Part shown: in pieces, positions 8,624-17,902 of the stretch
Numbering within the stretch: the first letter of the stretch is position 1
Layout: the number at the start of each line of letters is the position of its first letter
Assembly: GCA_947447955.1 (NCBI GenBank)
Contig: CANFLS010000016.1
Span: forward strand, 1 to 58,303
Direction of reading: 5' to 3'
Source of the DNA: Flavobacteriales bacterium
Lineage (GTDB): Bacteria > Bacteroidota > Bacteroidia > NS11-12g > UBA955
DNA length: 58,303 nt
Notes under the pieces: generated by a model
What the model was told of the DNA's origin: nothing
Database searches by the model: none
The model's input: the letters and a program-made list of their open reading frames with translations, nothing else
Program-made: the position numbers and the translations under genes

Positions 8624-11600
8624 ATGCAAAAAATCACATTGTTATCTGCTCGTAAGTTGTGCATTGCTATTGTAGCAATTGCAACTACAAGCACATTAAC
8701 TGCCCAAACAGACGACTTCACCGACACCGCGAAAGTTGACGAAGTTGTTGTAACAGCGTTGGGTATTAAAAAGGACAAAAAGAAGCTTGGATTCGCGGTT
8801 CAAGAGGTTAATGGTTCTGATTTGGTAAAAGCAAAAGAGCCAAACGTAATGAACAGTTTAGTAGGTAGAGTTGCAGGTTTGACAATTGGTCAAAGTGCTG
8901 AAATTCTTGGTTCTCCTGCTATCGTATTACGTGGTTCAGACATCAATCGCGGTCAAAGCGTATTGTTTGTAATTGACGGTATTCCTGTCAATTCAGATGC
9001 TTACAATTTGGCTCCAGACGATATTGACAAAGTAACTGTGTTAAAAGGTCCTGCAGCAGCGGCTCTTTATGGTTATAGAGGTCAAAATGGTGCAATTGTT
9101 ATTACTACCAAAAAAGGAAGCAAACGTGGTGTTTCAGTTGAGTTTAACTCAAGCAACATGATGGAGCAAGGTTTCTTAACAATTCCTAAAGTACAAGATG
9201 CTTACGGACCTGGTGATCACGGTAAATATTCATTTACTGATGGTAAAGGTGGTGGGTTGAATGATGGTGATTATGATATTTGGGGACCAAAATTTGACGG
9301 TCAATTAATATCACAATACGATAGCCCAGTTGATCCTATTACAGGTGTTAGAAGTGCAACTCCTTGGATTGCCCGCGGTAAAGACAACTTGAACCGTTTC
9401 TTGCAAACAGGAGCTGTTACAAGTAACAACTTTAGTATTGCGCATTCAAGTGAAAAAGCTGACGTTAGATTCTCGTTTTCAAACATGTACCAACAAGGTA
9501 TTGTTCCAAATACGTCTTTAACTAGTCAAACTTTTAACTTAAGCAACACAATCCGTTTCAATGACAAGTTGAGAATGGATGCAAATATTAACTACAACCG
9601 TCAATCAACTCCAAATATTCCAGATGTAAATTATGGTCCTAACTCTATGATTTATAACATCACTATTTGGGGTGGAGCTGATTGGGATATTATGGCACCA
9701 GATATTCGCGGCATATGGGCACCAGGTAAAGAAGGTGTTCAAAGTGTATTCGCAGAATACCAACGTTACCACAATCCTTGGTTTATGGCTGAAAAATGGT
9801 TACGTGGACATTACAAAAATGATGTTTATGGATATACTTCTTTGAACTATCAAATTACTCCTGAGTTGAATTTGATGGCGAGAACTTCTGCTACAACTTA
9901 TAATTTATTAAGAACAGAGAAAATGCCTTTCAGTGCTCACCCTTATGGTAGAGAAGAAGGTAGAGGTGATTACCGTGAAGATAGAAGAGATATGTTTGAA
10001 ATGAACAACGAATTTATGTTTAACTACAAAAAAACAGTTCGTAAAATCAACATTGATGCATCTTTGGGTGGAAACCGTCGTGATTTCCAATACAACTCTT
10101 CATGGGCTACTACAGATTACTTAAATGTACCTGAAGTTTACAGCTTTGCAAACAGTGCAAACCCCGTAAAAATTTACAACTTTGCTTCAAGCATGGCGGT
10201 AAGTTCACTTTATGCATTGGCTGACATTGGAGGTAATGGTTTCAACGTAAACCTTGCTGCGAGAATGGATAATATTTCTACTTTCCCAACAGCATCTAAT
10301 TCTTATGTTTATCCTTCTGCTTCTGCTTCTGTAATTCCTACAGAATTATTTAGCAAGTTGAAAACCAAAGATTTTTCTTTCTGGAAAGTACGTGCTTCTA
10401 TTGCACAAGTTAAAGGTGGTTTAACAAGTCCTAACATTGGTCCTGCAGGTAGCACTTTGGGTTATGGTTCAACTTATAGCTCTCCATACAATGGTCCTTC
10501 TTATACAAATTCATCTGTATACAGCACTCCTTTGTTGTACAACAACAAACCTTCAGCAAACTTTACAAATACTTTATCTAATTCAGGTTTACAACCGTTT
10601 TCACGTACTAACATTGAATTTGGTACTGATATGCGTATTCTTAACAACAGAATTGGTATCGAAGCTACTTATTTCTTATACAATGACGGTCCTGGAATTT
10701 TCCAAAGAACTATTTCTGAGGCTACAGGTTATACCAACCAATTGGTGAACGGTATTGAAACACAACGTAGAGGTTGGGAATTAACAATCAATGCTGACGT
10801 TATGAAAGCTAAGAAAGCGGGTGATTTCGAATGGAATACTTCTGCTAACTTCTCTAGCTACAGAGAATATTTAACTGCTGTTTACGGTGATGTAAAAGAA
10901 TTATCATCTGATTATTTTGTATCTGGCAACAGAGGTGATCGTGTTATTAAAGTAGGAGAGAGAATTGACGCTCTTTACACTTCTTCATTTGCTCGTAAAG
11001 ACGATGGTACCATCATCAATGATGCTGGTGGACGTCCAATTGTATTGCCTAAGGGTAAATTACAAGGATATTCTTTGCCTGACTTGGTTTGGGGTATGAA
11101 CAACAAAATGAAATACAAGAATTTCAGTGTGGCTTTCCAATTAGACGGTCGTGTTGGTGGTGCAATTGTTAACCAAATTCAACGTCAAACATTCCGTGGC
11201 GGAAGAAACGAAGAAACTGCTTTGAATAACATTAAAGATGCGAATGGTTTGGGAATGGGCGATGCCCGTCTTCAAGATTGTCAAGGTGTAAAATCTTGGT
11301 TAGGTGAAGGTGTTCAAATTGTAAGTGGTACTCCAATTTATGATGACAATGGTCACATTACAAACGAAGCTGAATTGACTTTCAAAAACAATGATAGCAA
11401 AACTTATTTGCAAGATTATATTAGCCGTTATTATGGTCAATATGAAGCGAATTTGATGAGCAAATCTTACATGAAATTAAGAGAAATTTCTATATCTTAT
11501 AACATTCCTACAAGCAAAATTGGCAAAACATTTAAGTCTGCTACAATTTCATTGGTTGCAAGAAACGTATTGTATTTTGCTGGTGGAAAAAATGACTTAG

Positions 11601-11692
11601 ACTTAGATCAATTCCCTGGAATGACTGGATATTCTGCATTGCAAACTCCAACCATGCGTCGCTATGGTGTTAACGTAAACTTAGTATTCTAA
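8624..11692 (+). CDS. SusC/RagA-type TonB-linked outer membrane transporter
   Basis: A 1,022-residue outer membrane protein. A GTG at 8594 is in frame, but the ATG at 8624 begins the signal peptide (QKITLLSARKLCIAIVAIA). The mature protein goes almost directly into a TonB box (KVDEVVVTALG) and the SusC plug (VGRVAGLTIG, VLFVIDGIPVN, LKGPAAAALYG, GAIVITTKKG), followed by a long aromatic beta-barrel ending in VNVNLVF. It lacks the ~80-residue carboxypeptidase-like N-terminal domain common in SusC proteins. Codon usage looks biased (many CGT, AAC and GGT), suggesting high expression. susD follows after 10 nt. The cargo is not identifiable; the neighbouring phosphoesterases and phosphonate genes make an organophosphorus ligand possible. 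Confidence 0.92.
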   Translation: MQKITLLSARKLCIAIVAIATTSTLTAQTDDFTDTAKVDEVVVTALGIKKDKKKLGFAVQEVNGSDLVKAKEPNVMNSLVGRVAGLTIGQSAEILGSPAIVLRGSDINRGQSVLFVIDGIPVNSDAYNLAPDDIDKVTVLKGPAAAALYGYRGQNGAIVITTKKGSKRGVSVEFNSSNMMEQGFLTIPKVQDAYGPGDHGKYSFTDGKGGGLNDGDYDIWGPKFDGQLISQYDSPVDPITGVRSATPWIARGKDNLNRFLQTGAVTSNNFSIAHSSEKADVRFSFSNMYQQGIVPNTSLTSQTFNLSNTIRFNDKLRMDANINYNRQSTPNIPDVNYGPNSMIYNITIWGGADWDIMAPDIRGIWAPGKEGVQSVFAEYQRYHNPWFMAEKWLRGHYKNDVYGYTSLNYQITPELNLMARTSATTYNLLRTEKMPFSAHPYGREEGRGDYREDRRDMFEMNNEFMFNYKKTVRKINIDASLGGNRRDFQYNSSWATTDYLNVPEVYSFANSANPVKIYNFASSMAVSSLYALADIGGNGFNVNLAARMDNISTFPTASNSYVYPSASASVIPTELFSKLKTKDFSFWKVRASIAQVKGGLTSPNIGPAGSTLGYGSTYSSPYNGPSYTNSSVYSTPLLYNNKPSANFTNTLSNSGLQPFSRTNIEFGTDMRILNNRIGIEATYFLYNDGPGIFQRTISEATGYTNQLVNGIETQRRGWELTINADVMKAKKAGDFEWNTSANFSSYREYLTAVYGDVKELSSDYFVSGNRGDRVIKVGERIDALYTSSFARKDDGTIINDAGGRPIVLPKGKLQGYSLPDLVWGMNNKMKYKNFSVAFQLDGRVGGAIVNQIQRQTFRGGRNEETALNNIKDANGLGMGDARLQDCQGVKSWLGEGVQIVSGTPIYDDNGHITNEAELTFKNNDSKTYLQDYISRYYGQYEANLMSKSYMKLREISISYNIPTSKIGKTFKSATISLVARNVLYFAGGKNDLDLDQFPGMTGYSALQTPTMRRYGVNVNLVF

Positions 11693-11702
11693 TATCAAAC
11701 TC

Positions 11703-13298
11703 ATGAAAAAAACATTATTTTACACAATCGCTATATTAACGACATCGTTTTTCTTTGGGGGATGTCAAAAAGGGGATAATATGGATAAAGATCCAAATCG
11801 CCCAACAGCCGTAACTCCTGATTTGGTTTTAAACGGTGTTTGTAACTCAGTATTTGATGAGCCTTGGGGCGATGTTGCTCGCTGGTGCCAATACAACTGC
11901 TGTAACTATAACTACTATGGTAATCAAGAATATAACTGGGCTAACGCTTCATTGAGTTATACAACTTTGAAAAATGTTGTAAAAATGGAAGAAGAAGCAG
12001 TTCGTGTTGGTTATGACGCAGTAAATCCATATTCAGCTTTGGGTAAGTTTTTTAGAGCACATTTGTTCTATCAAATGACCATGCTTGTGGGTGATTTGCC
12101 AATGACTCAAGCTTTGTCTTCATCAACTTTCACACCTAAATATGATTCTCAAAAAGAAATCTTTATTCAAGTGTTAAAATGGTTGGAAGAAGCAAACGCT
12201 GATATGTCTACACTTATTGCATCTGGTAAAGCATCTTTTGCTGGTGACATCTATTACAACAATGATTTGTCTGCTTGGCAACGTGCTAACAATGCTTTGG
12301 CATTGCGTGTATTGACTGCTTTGAGTGCAAAAGAGTCTGACTTAGATGTTAAAACTAAATTTGCGAACATCGTTTCTAACCCTACAAAATATCCATTATT
12401 CCGCAGTTCTACTGATAACATGTTATTTGTTTACAACAATACATTTAACAAATACCCAGTAAACCCTGATAATTTTGGTTTTGATGCTACACGTTACAAC
12501 ATGTCAGCTGCTACTTTGAACACAATGGCTGGATTAAACGATCCAAGAGCAATGATGATTGCTGAGCCTGCAGGTTCTAAGTTAAAAGGTGGTTTACTAC
12601 CAACTGATTATGCTGCATTTGTAGGAGCTGAGTCTAGTATGGATTTGGCTGATATGAGTACCAAAGCAGGTGTTGACAATGGTTCAGCTTATTTGCCTGG
12701 TGACTTCTCTTTCTACAACCGCAAACGTTACTACAGCACTTACACTGCTGAAAATACAATCATGTTCGGTTACACTGAAATGTGTTTCAACATTGCAGAA
12801 GCTGCTAACAGAGGTTGGATTACTGAAAATGCAAAAGATTGGTACGAAAAAGGTATCAAAGCTGCTCATTCATTCTTCGGTATTGAAAACGGTCCTGTAG
12901 ATGTTTATTTCTTTAAACCAGGTGGAAAAGTAACAGATGGTGGTTCTTACAATAAATACACAATCAACTTTGATCAAGCTGCTTATTTGGCTCAAACCAA
13001 AGTTGCTTACGCTGGCAACAATACCCAAGGTTTAAATCAAATTTTAACTCAAAAGTATTTAGGATTTTTCCAAAACAGTGGTTGGGAAGGTTATTTCAAC
13101 TACCGTAGAACAGGTGTTCCAGCTTTATTTGAAGGTGGACCTGGTACTGGAAACTCTGCTGGTGCAAATAAAATCCCGGTTCGTTTCAAATACCCAGCAT
13201 CTGAAAGTTCAAATAATGCTGCTAACTACAAAGATGCGGTTAACAGTCAGTTTGGTGGTAATGATGACATCAATGCAAAAATTTGGGTTATTAAATAA
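11703..13298 (+). CDS. SusD/RagB-type substrate-binding lipoprotein
   Basis: A 531-residue surface lipoprotein with a lipobox (SFFFGGCQKG), partner of the SusC barrel directly upstream. DKDPNRPTAVTPDLVLNG at the start of the mature part and the helical TPR-like pattern (KFFRAHLFYQMTMLVGDLP, WQRANNALALRVLTALS) fit the SusD-like_2 subfamily. The C-terminal QKYLGFFQNSGWEGYFNYRRTG is also characteristic. It would form the lid over the SusC barrel and bind the nutrient. The pair ends at a strong terminator (13335-13365). No glycoside hydrolase or protease gene accompanies the pair to reveal the substrate. Confidence 0.92.
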   Translation: MKKTLFYTIAILTTSFFFGGCQKGDNMDKDPNRPTAVTPDLVLNGVCNSVFDEPWGDVARWCQYNCCNYNYYGNQEYNWANASLSYTTLKNVVKMEEEAVRVGYDAVNPYSALGKFFRAHLFYQMTMLVGDLPMTQALSSSTFTPKYDSQKEIFIQVLKWLEEANADMSTLIASGKASFAGDIYYNNDLSAWQRANNALALRVLTALSAKESDLDVKTKFANIVSNPTKYPLFRSSTDNMLFVYNNTFNKYPVNPDNFGFDATRYNMSAATLNTMAGLNDPRAMMIAEPAGSKLKGGLLPTDYAAFVGAESSMDLADMSTKAGVDNGSAYLPGDFSFYNRKRYYSTYTAENTIMFGYTEMCFNIAEAANRGWITENAKDWYEKGIKAAHSFFGIENGPVDVYFFKPGGKVTDGGSYNKYTINFDQAAYLAQTKVAYAGNNTQGLNQILTQKYLGFFQNSGWEGYFNYRRTGVPALFEGGPGTGNSAGANKIPVRFKYPASESSNNAANYKDAVNSQFGGNDDINAKIWVIK

Positions 13299-13334
13299 TC
13301 TTTTAAAAATTCTCATATTTATTTAATTAAATGG

Positions 13335-13365
13335 GGAGAGTGTCTTGTGCACTCTCCTTTTTTTT
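13335..13365 (+). terminator. Rho-independent terminator of the susC/susD pair
   Basis: A perfect 8-bp stem, GGAGAGTG with CACTCTCC, is separated by 7 nt and followed by eight T. Only 12 nt separate the T-run from the HD-domain start codon. Confidence 0.85.
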
Positions 13366-13377
13366 GTTACCCCCATT

Positions 13378-13920
13378 ATGAATAAAATAATAGATCAATT
13401 CAAACAACTTTATTTTAACCAAGGATTGTTGAAATACGGTGAGAATATTACTCAGACCGAACATGCCGTACAATGTTGGTATTGCGCAAAAAAAGAAAAC
13501 GCACCTTTAAACCTAAGGGTTGCAGCTTTTCTGCACGATATTGGTCATTTGCTTTATGCCGAATTGGAAATGAAATCACATACCGACTTTAAACATGAAG
13601 AATTGGGTGCTCAGTTTTTACATAATTTGGATTTTAACAACGAAATTGTTGAACTTATTCTCTCACATGTTTGGGCAAAAAGGTATTTGGTTACAAAAGA
13701 TCCGAATTATTTGAAGCAATTGTCAAAGGCCAGTATTGACAGTTTTTATGCGCAAGGAGGATTACTCACTTCAGATGAAATGAATTACTACAAGCAACAT
13801 GTTAATTTAAATAATTGCCTTTTACTGAGAAAATGGGATGATTTAGGGAAAGATGAAAACGCATCAAACGAAATTCCTGAAGAAGTTTGGACCGACATTT
13901 TAGAATGTCTTGGCCAATAA
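13378..13920 (+). CDS. PhnZ-like HD-domain oxygenase of phosphonate degradation
   Basis: A 180-residue HD-domain protein. The ATG at 13378 lies just after the SusCD terminator; the longer GTG frame from 13345 would translate that terminator and is rejected. H29, H53-D54, H73, H97 and D154 line up in order and spacing with the six ligands of the mixed-valent di-iron site of PhnZ. H57, K101 (HVWAKRYL) and R151 match PhnZ substrate-contact positions, and YGE at 20-22 sits where PhnZ has its lid tyrosine and glutamate. PhnZ oxidatively cleaves 2-amino-1-hydroxyethylphosphonate to glycine and phosphate. The gene faces a minus-strand operon of phosphonate-type enzymes. The exact substrate (with or without N-methyl groups) is open. 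Its promoter is unclear because the terminator leaves almost no space. Confidence 0.8.
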   Translation: MNKIIDQFKQLYFNQGLLKYGENITQTEHAVQCWYCAKKENAPLNLRVAAFLHDIGHLLYAELEMKSHTDFKHEELGAQFLHNLDFNNEIVELILSHVWAKRYLVTKDPNYLKQLSKASIDSFYAQGGLLTSDEMNYYKQHVNLNNCLLLRKWDDLGKDENASNEIPEEVWTDILECLGQ

Positions 13921-13925
13921 AAATC

Positions 13926-15053
13926 TTACCTAAGGAGAGTGGGGATGGCGTCATCTGCCATGCCAAAACCAAGCGTCATTCCTGCTCCACCTGGGCCATT
14001 TATAATAAAAACGCCACTTTCTATTTCTTCAATCCACTCGCTGCTGCCGTCTTTCATTTTTAAATATTCGCCCATCCAAGTTTGCCTAATTTGCAAATCG
14101 TGGTTGGTGAACAACTCATTGTAATAGTCTAAAATATAATTGTTTACATCGATTTCTTGGAATGGGTCATTTTGCATGTTATATTCATGTGAATCACCAA
14201 TTGTTAGGCAATTGTTTTGATTTTGAGAAACCAATAAATGAATTCCATGCTTTACTTGGTTAGGGTATTTCTCATCACATAATTGTTTGTACTCACCGAG
14301 TTTTTTGATGCTAGAATATGCTTCGTAATGCAAGAAACTTAATCCGCCGCATATTGCTGGAATCTGTGATCCTATGGGCTTGCTTCTAAGCATATTCAAT
14401 TGACTAATTGTAATTGGAGCCTGGTTAAATACATTCGGATATAGGATGTTAATTTCAAAGCCACTGCATATAAATACTACATCATTTTCTATGGTTGTGC
14501 CATCTGATGTCACTACTTTTTCATTCGTGGCTTCGATTACAGTCTTGCCAAAAATGAATTCAATGGGTAATGTTGCCGAAAGAATGTCAGGAATTTGTCT
14601 TATTGCTTCCCTCGCCTCTACTATTACTTCAGAATCGCTGTATAAGCCACCCAAAACATTAAAATTGTTGATATGGGGGATGTGGTTTTTGCATTCATCC
14701 TTACTTAAAATTTTAAGGCCTTTTCTTACATGGATATTTTGCTCATAAAAGTCAGTGGCCATTTCTAATTCAATTTCGTTAGTGAATAATTGAACAGAAC
14801 CACATGGATTATTCCATATTTTCCCCTTTTCGCAAAGACCCATCCATACTTCTCTGCTTCTTAATGCCTTAGGTAATTGTTTTTCAATATGTTGTCCAAT
14901 AGGCCAAACCATTCCAAAGTTTCTTATGGAGGATCCTCTTGCTTTCAAAGATCTTTCAATAACTGTTACTTTATAACCAAGTTCAGCAAGCGTTTTCGCA
15001 ACCGCTAAACCCAAAATTCCAGCTCCAACAACCGAGGCTTTTTTGCTATCCAT
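13926..15053 (-). CDS. FAD-dependent aminophosphonate oxidase-like protein (TIGR03364 type)
   Basis: A 375-residue DAO/glycine-oxidase-fold flavoenzyme. The frame extends upstream, but the ATG at 15053 sits directly before the FAD-binding strand (VVGAGILGLAVAKTLAELG) and 5 nt after the DUF5690 stop. SSIRNFGMVWPIGQ is the substrate-side segment and GVFIINGPGGAGMTLGFGMA the C-terminal FAD loop. In TIGR03364 proteins the usual partner is a PhnX-like hydrolase, as here. The proposed role is oxidative removal of the amino group of an aminoethylphosphonate (possibly N-methylated) to give phosphonoacetaldehyde or a hydroxy analogue. It ends 5 nt from the convergent HD gene and is last in the minus-strand operon. 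Confidence 0.82.
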   Translation of the reverse strand: MDSKKASVVGAGILGLAVAKTLAELGYKVTVIERSLKARGSSIRNFGMVWPIGQHIEKQLPKALRSREVWMGLCEKGKIWNNPCGSVQLFTNEIELEMATDFYEQNIHVRKGLKILSKDECKNHIPHINNFNVLGGLYSDSEVIVEAREAIRQIPDILSATLPIEFIFGKTVIEATNEKVVTSDGTTIENDVVFICSGFEINILYPNVFNQAPITISQLNMLRSKPIGSQIPAICGGLSFLHYEAYSSIKKLGEYKQLCDEKYPNQVKHGIHLLVSQNQNNCLTIGDSHEYNMQNDPFQEIDVNNYILDYYNELFTNHDLQIRQTWMGEYLKMKDGSSEWIEEIESGVFIINGPGGAGMTLGFGMADDAIPTLLR

Positions 15054-15058
15054 ATTTC

Positions 15059-16318
15059 TTATTTTGTTTTGTGTTTTCTTATTTGATAAAAGGCAATTAC
15101 CGCAAATAGCATGACAATTATCCCTCCGAAAAAAATTAAGTTTTGAAACCAATTCAGCCATGGTAATTCGCCTTTTTTTGAAAACAATGCAAATCCGCTG
15201 ATGAATAATGAGCATAAATAACCAGCAGAATCGGCCATGTAGACTAGAAATCCAGAATTAGCAGGAGTACCATTGAAGCCTATTAGCCTGTTCATAATAC
15301 TAATATTGATAAGGATATATCCAACATAAATTCCACCTCCACTAAAAAGCAATAATTCCATTCCATCAATAACTTGATTTTTAAACAGGATAGAAGTTGA
15401 TATGCAAATTAATCCCCCAATAAACGTAGCAACTATCGTTGTTAATATTGCGTTATAATGGTTTTTTACCCTGCTAATAAACGGAATACTCACCAACATG
15501 ATAATGGTGATGATAGATTCAAGTTGAGTTAGGTTTTTCGCATTGTATATATGCAATCGCGACATAATTTCGGCACCAAAATTATCTCGAATATCCCTCA
15601 ATAAAGTTAAGAATCCATAGAGTAATATGATAGCAAATAAAAATCCGAAATATTTCTTATTGATGGCCTTTCTTTCGCTTTTTGTTAATGCTGTTCGTGG
15701 AGCATTGGCCAATATTTCTTCATTAGAGGGTTTTGGCATTTTCTCTAGCAAATAGCTAAAGATAATTGCAGGGATCAAAAATATGATAGCCACATAAAAC
15801 GGAATGAATTCAAGGCTAAAATGATTTTCCTGCAGTAAAATGGCAATCGATTTTACAAATCCCGATGAAAAAATGAATGTACAGGCCAAAATAGCCCCAA
15901 TTAATTCGGTTAAATTTCTTCCCTCAATGTATGAAAAAACAATTCCCCAAATTAATCCCAAAGGAAATCCGTTTAGCAACATCCAAATTGGCCAATATTT
16001 GCAATTTGAAAATCCCATTAATAATAGTGGAATGGTTGCAGATGTTAAAATTAAAACGATCATTCGAAATCTGTGATTTCGGTTTAATTCTCCCAACCAT
16101 TTAATTCCAACGAATTTGCTTAATGTATAACCCAAGAGTTGCGCCAATACCATCCACGATTTGATACCATATCCCAAAATGTCTTGAGAGTAAACCAACG
16201 CTGTGAAAGGTTTCCGAATGGCATACATGCTTGTATAAATGCAAAAAGCCAAGCATCCAATTGTTAGCCCAATAAGTAACGGGTGATTCAATCGGGTTTT
16301 AAGCGATAATGCATTCAT
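15059..16318 (-). CDS. DUF5690 family MFS-like membrane transporter
   Basis: A 419-residue polytopic inner membrane protein with about 12 hydrophobic spans. The N-terminal helix carries YTSMYAIRKPFTAL, resembling the first helix of organophosphate/sugar-phosphate antiporters of the MFS. A central cytoplasmic stretch (LEKMPKPSNEEILANAPRTALTKSERKAINKKY) separates the two halves. DUF5690 is largely confined to Bacteroidota. It lies between the FAD oxidase (5-nt gap) and the PHP gene (3-nt gap). I infer that it imports the phosphonate, or a breakdown product, from the periplasm after uptake through the TonB receptor of the same operon. Confidence 0.8.
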   Translation of the reverse strand: MNALSLKTRLNHPLLIGLTIGCLAFCIYTSMYAIRKPFTALVYSQDILGYGIKSWMVLAQLLGYTLSKFVGIKWLGELNRNHRFRMIVLILTSATIPLLLMGFSNCKYWPIWMLLNGFPLGLIWGIVFSYIEGRNLTELIGAILACTFIFSSGFVKSIAILLQENHFSLEFIPFYVAIIFLIPAIIFSYLLEKMPKPSNEEILANAPRTALTKSERKAINKKYFGFLFAIILLYGFLTLLRDIRDNFGAEIMSRLHIYNAKNLTQLESIITIIMLVSIPFISRVKNHYNAILTTIVATFIGGLICISTSILFKNQVIDGMELLLFSGGGIYVGYILINISIMNRLIGFNGTPANSGFLVYMADSAGYLCSLFISGFALFSKKGELPWLNWFQNLIFFGGIIVMLFAVIAFYQIRKHKTK

Positions 16319-16321
16319 GGT

Positions 16322-17149
16322 TTAATCAATGATTGATGCCCAATTCAACGCTATTTGGTTGCGCTTCAAATAGTCCAAAACAAATTCATACCCTTGATTC
16401 AATTCACAAGGGTGATGGGCATCTGAGTTGATCATGATTTTGAAATTAGCATCTTTTATTAAATGAATAAATTCAAAAGCAGGGTATGGGTTGTGACGGT
16501 TCTTTTTGTATAATCCCCTGGTATTTATTTCGAGAATAAAACTATCAATGTTTTGTTTTTTTAAGATATCAAACAATGATTGGTAAAACGCTGTTTTTAA
16601 ACCTTGAAAAGCTGGGTAATTTTCAGCATTAATTACTATTTTGTCTATATGCCCAATGATTCTTATCGGAGAAATTGAGATATTTAACATTTGTTCAAAG
16701 TTGGATAAGTATAGGTCCAGAATTTCCTTTAAATTTTGATTGTAATAATTGTAAATTCTGTGAAATTCATCTAATGTTCCATCAATTTCTACGTATTCAA
16801 TTATCCTGCCATCTGACATTAAAATGGGTAAATAATGGATGCTGCAAATCAAATATTCCGCATTTGAAATATCGTCGTATTTGAGTGCATACAAACCCTT
16901 TCCATGTAAGTAATCGATTTCCCAACCAACAATGGGATGAATTGAAGAGTTGTAATGTTTTTCTAGCGTTTTTATTTCCCTAACATATTGCCCAATTTGT
17001 GATTCTTTCATTGCCCATTCCGATATGAATGGGAGCGGGGCATGCGCACTAAAGCCTATATATTTCCAACCCAATTCAATGGCTTCATGAATATATTCCA
17101 CAGGGTCTTCGCTCCCGTCGCAATAGGTAGTATGTGTATGGATATTCAA
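16322..17149 (-). CDS. PHP-domain phosphatase (histidinol-phosphatase HisJ-like)
   Basis: A 275-residue PHP-fold metallophosphoesterase. The first metal motif opens the protein (NIHTHTTYCDGS); later ligands are GFSAHAPLP, GWEIDYLHG, SIHYLP, GHIDK and the C-terminal NSDAHHP. These are the expected trinuclear-site residues of HisJ-type enzymes. There is no histidine biosynthesis gene nearby. It is embedded in the phosphonate operon, 3 nt before the DUF5690 gene and 12 nt after the HAD gene. A role on a phosphorylated intermediate of phosphonate breakdown, for example a phosphodiester or a phosphorylated product, is more plausible than histidine synthesis, but this is inference. Confidence 0.82.
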   Translation of the reverse strand: MNIHTHTTYCDGSEDPVEYIHEAIELGWKYIGFSAHAPLPFISEWAMKESQIGQYVREIKTLEKHYNSSIHPIVGWEIDYLHGKGLYALKYDDISNAEYLICSIHYLPILMSDGRIIEYVEIDGTLDEFHRIYNYYNQNLKEILDLYLSNFEQMLNISISPIRIIGHIDKIVINAENYPAFQGLKTAFYQSLFDILKKQNIDSFILEINTRGLYKKNRHNPYPAFEFIHLIKDANFKIMINSDAHHPCELNQGYEFVLDYLKRNQIALNWASIID

Positions 17150-17161
17150 GACACTTTACAC

Positions 17162-17839
17162 TTATTTCTTTTCGAAAGTAGCAATTACTCTCTCCAAATT
17201 ATTTAATATTTGGGTATAAGGCGCTGTTAACAATTCATTATAAGTTTGTGCACCTGTCAATACGCCAATATTCCACGCACAACCTGCTGAAAATCCTTCA
17301 TATAAGTCACTTACGGTGTCTCCAATTTTCATTACTTTGTGAGAATATTCAACTCCTTCTTTCTTCATTGCCAGTAAAATCATATCGGGATGTGGGCGGC
17401 CTTTTTTCACTTCATCACTGCCAATAAAACCATCGATTTTTGATTTTAAATCCAATTGTTTTACAATGATTTCAGCTATTTTTCTATTGAAACCTGTGTT
17501 TAAATAAATTTTGGTACCGCGTTTTCTCATTGCAGCAAACAACTCATCCGCAAATGGCATCAATTCTATATTCCCTTTAATGCTATATTGGGTTTCTAGT
17601 TCACCATTAAAATGATCTAATAACCGATTTATTATTTCATTGTCAACACTTATATTATTGATTGAACAAAGTTGTTCAAAGGCATTGTTTTTAGGAATTC
17701 CCATTACTTTGTTGGCATCTTCGATTGAAATGTTGGTTTGGGTGATTTCCTTCATTGTATTGATTGCAGCTTGTTGAACCAACCCATGGTCGTTCACAGT
17801 AGTTCCTGCCATATCTAATACAGCTAATTTAGGTGTCAT
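17162..17839 (-). CDS. PhnX-like phosphonatase-family HAD hydrolase (TIGR03351 type)
   Basis: A 225-residue HAD-superfamily protein. Motif I is LDMAGTT, with D9 as nucleophile and A11 as in phosphonatase DxAGT, not the usual DxDGT. K50 in MGIPKNNA sits where PhnX has the cap-domain lysine that forms a Schiff base with phosphonoacetaldehyde. KKGRPHPDM has arginine in place of the common HAD lysine, also a PhnX trait. The PhnX cap histidine three residues after the lysine is alanine here (A53), as expected for the PhnX-like clade rather than true PhnX. Predicted product: phosphate plus an aldehyde from the oxidised phosphonate. It is in an operon with the FAD oxidase. Confidence 0.85.
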   Translation of the reverse strand: MTPKLAVLDMAGTTVNDHGLVQQAAINTMKEITQTNISIEDANKVMGIPKNNAFEQLCSINNISVDNEIINRLLDHFNGELETQYSIKGNIELMPFADELFAAMRKRGTKIYLNTGFNRKIAEIIVKQLDLKSKIDGFIGSDEVKKGRPHPDMILLAMKKEGVEYSHKVMKIGDTVSDLYEGFSAGCAWNIGVLTGAQTYNELLTAPYTQILNNLERVIATFEKK

Positions 17840-17902
17840 GTTGCAAATATCTTAACACAGTTTTTGCTTAGTATTAATTCAATGTTAAACTTATGGGTAT
17901 TA

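Noticed and set aside
13345-13377. GTG-started extension of the PhnZ-like protein
   Set aside because: It would translate the stem and T-run of the susCD terminator; the ATG at 13378 fits the PhnZ N-terminus.
15054-15215. 54-residue N-terminal extension of the FAD oxidase
   Set aside because: It lies inside the DUF5690 gene on the same strand in another frame; the FAD-binding strand normally begins within ten residues of the start, as from 15053.
17162-17839. Canonical phosphonoacetaldehyde hydrolase (phnX) gene name
   Set aside because: The cap histidine is replaced by alanine and the neighbour is the TIGR03364 oxidase rather than a PhnW transaminase, which favours the PhnX-like clade.
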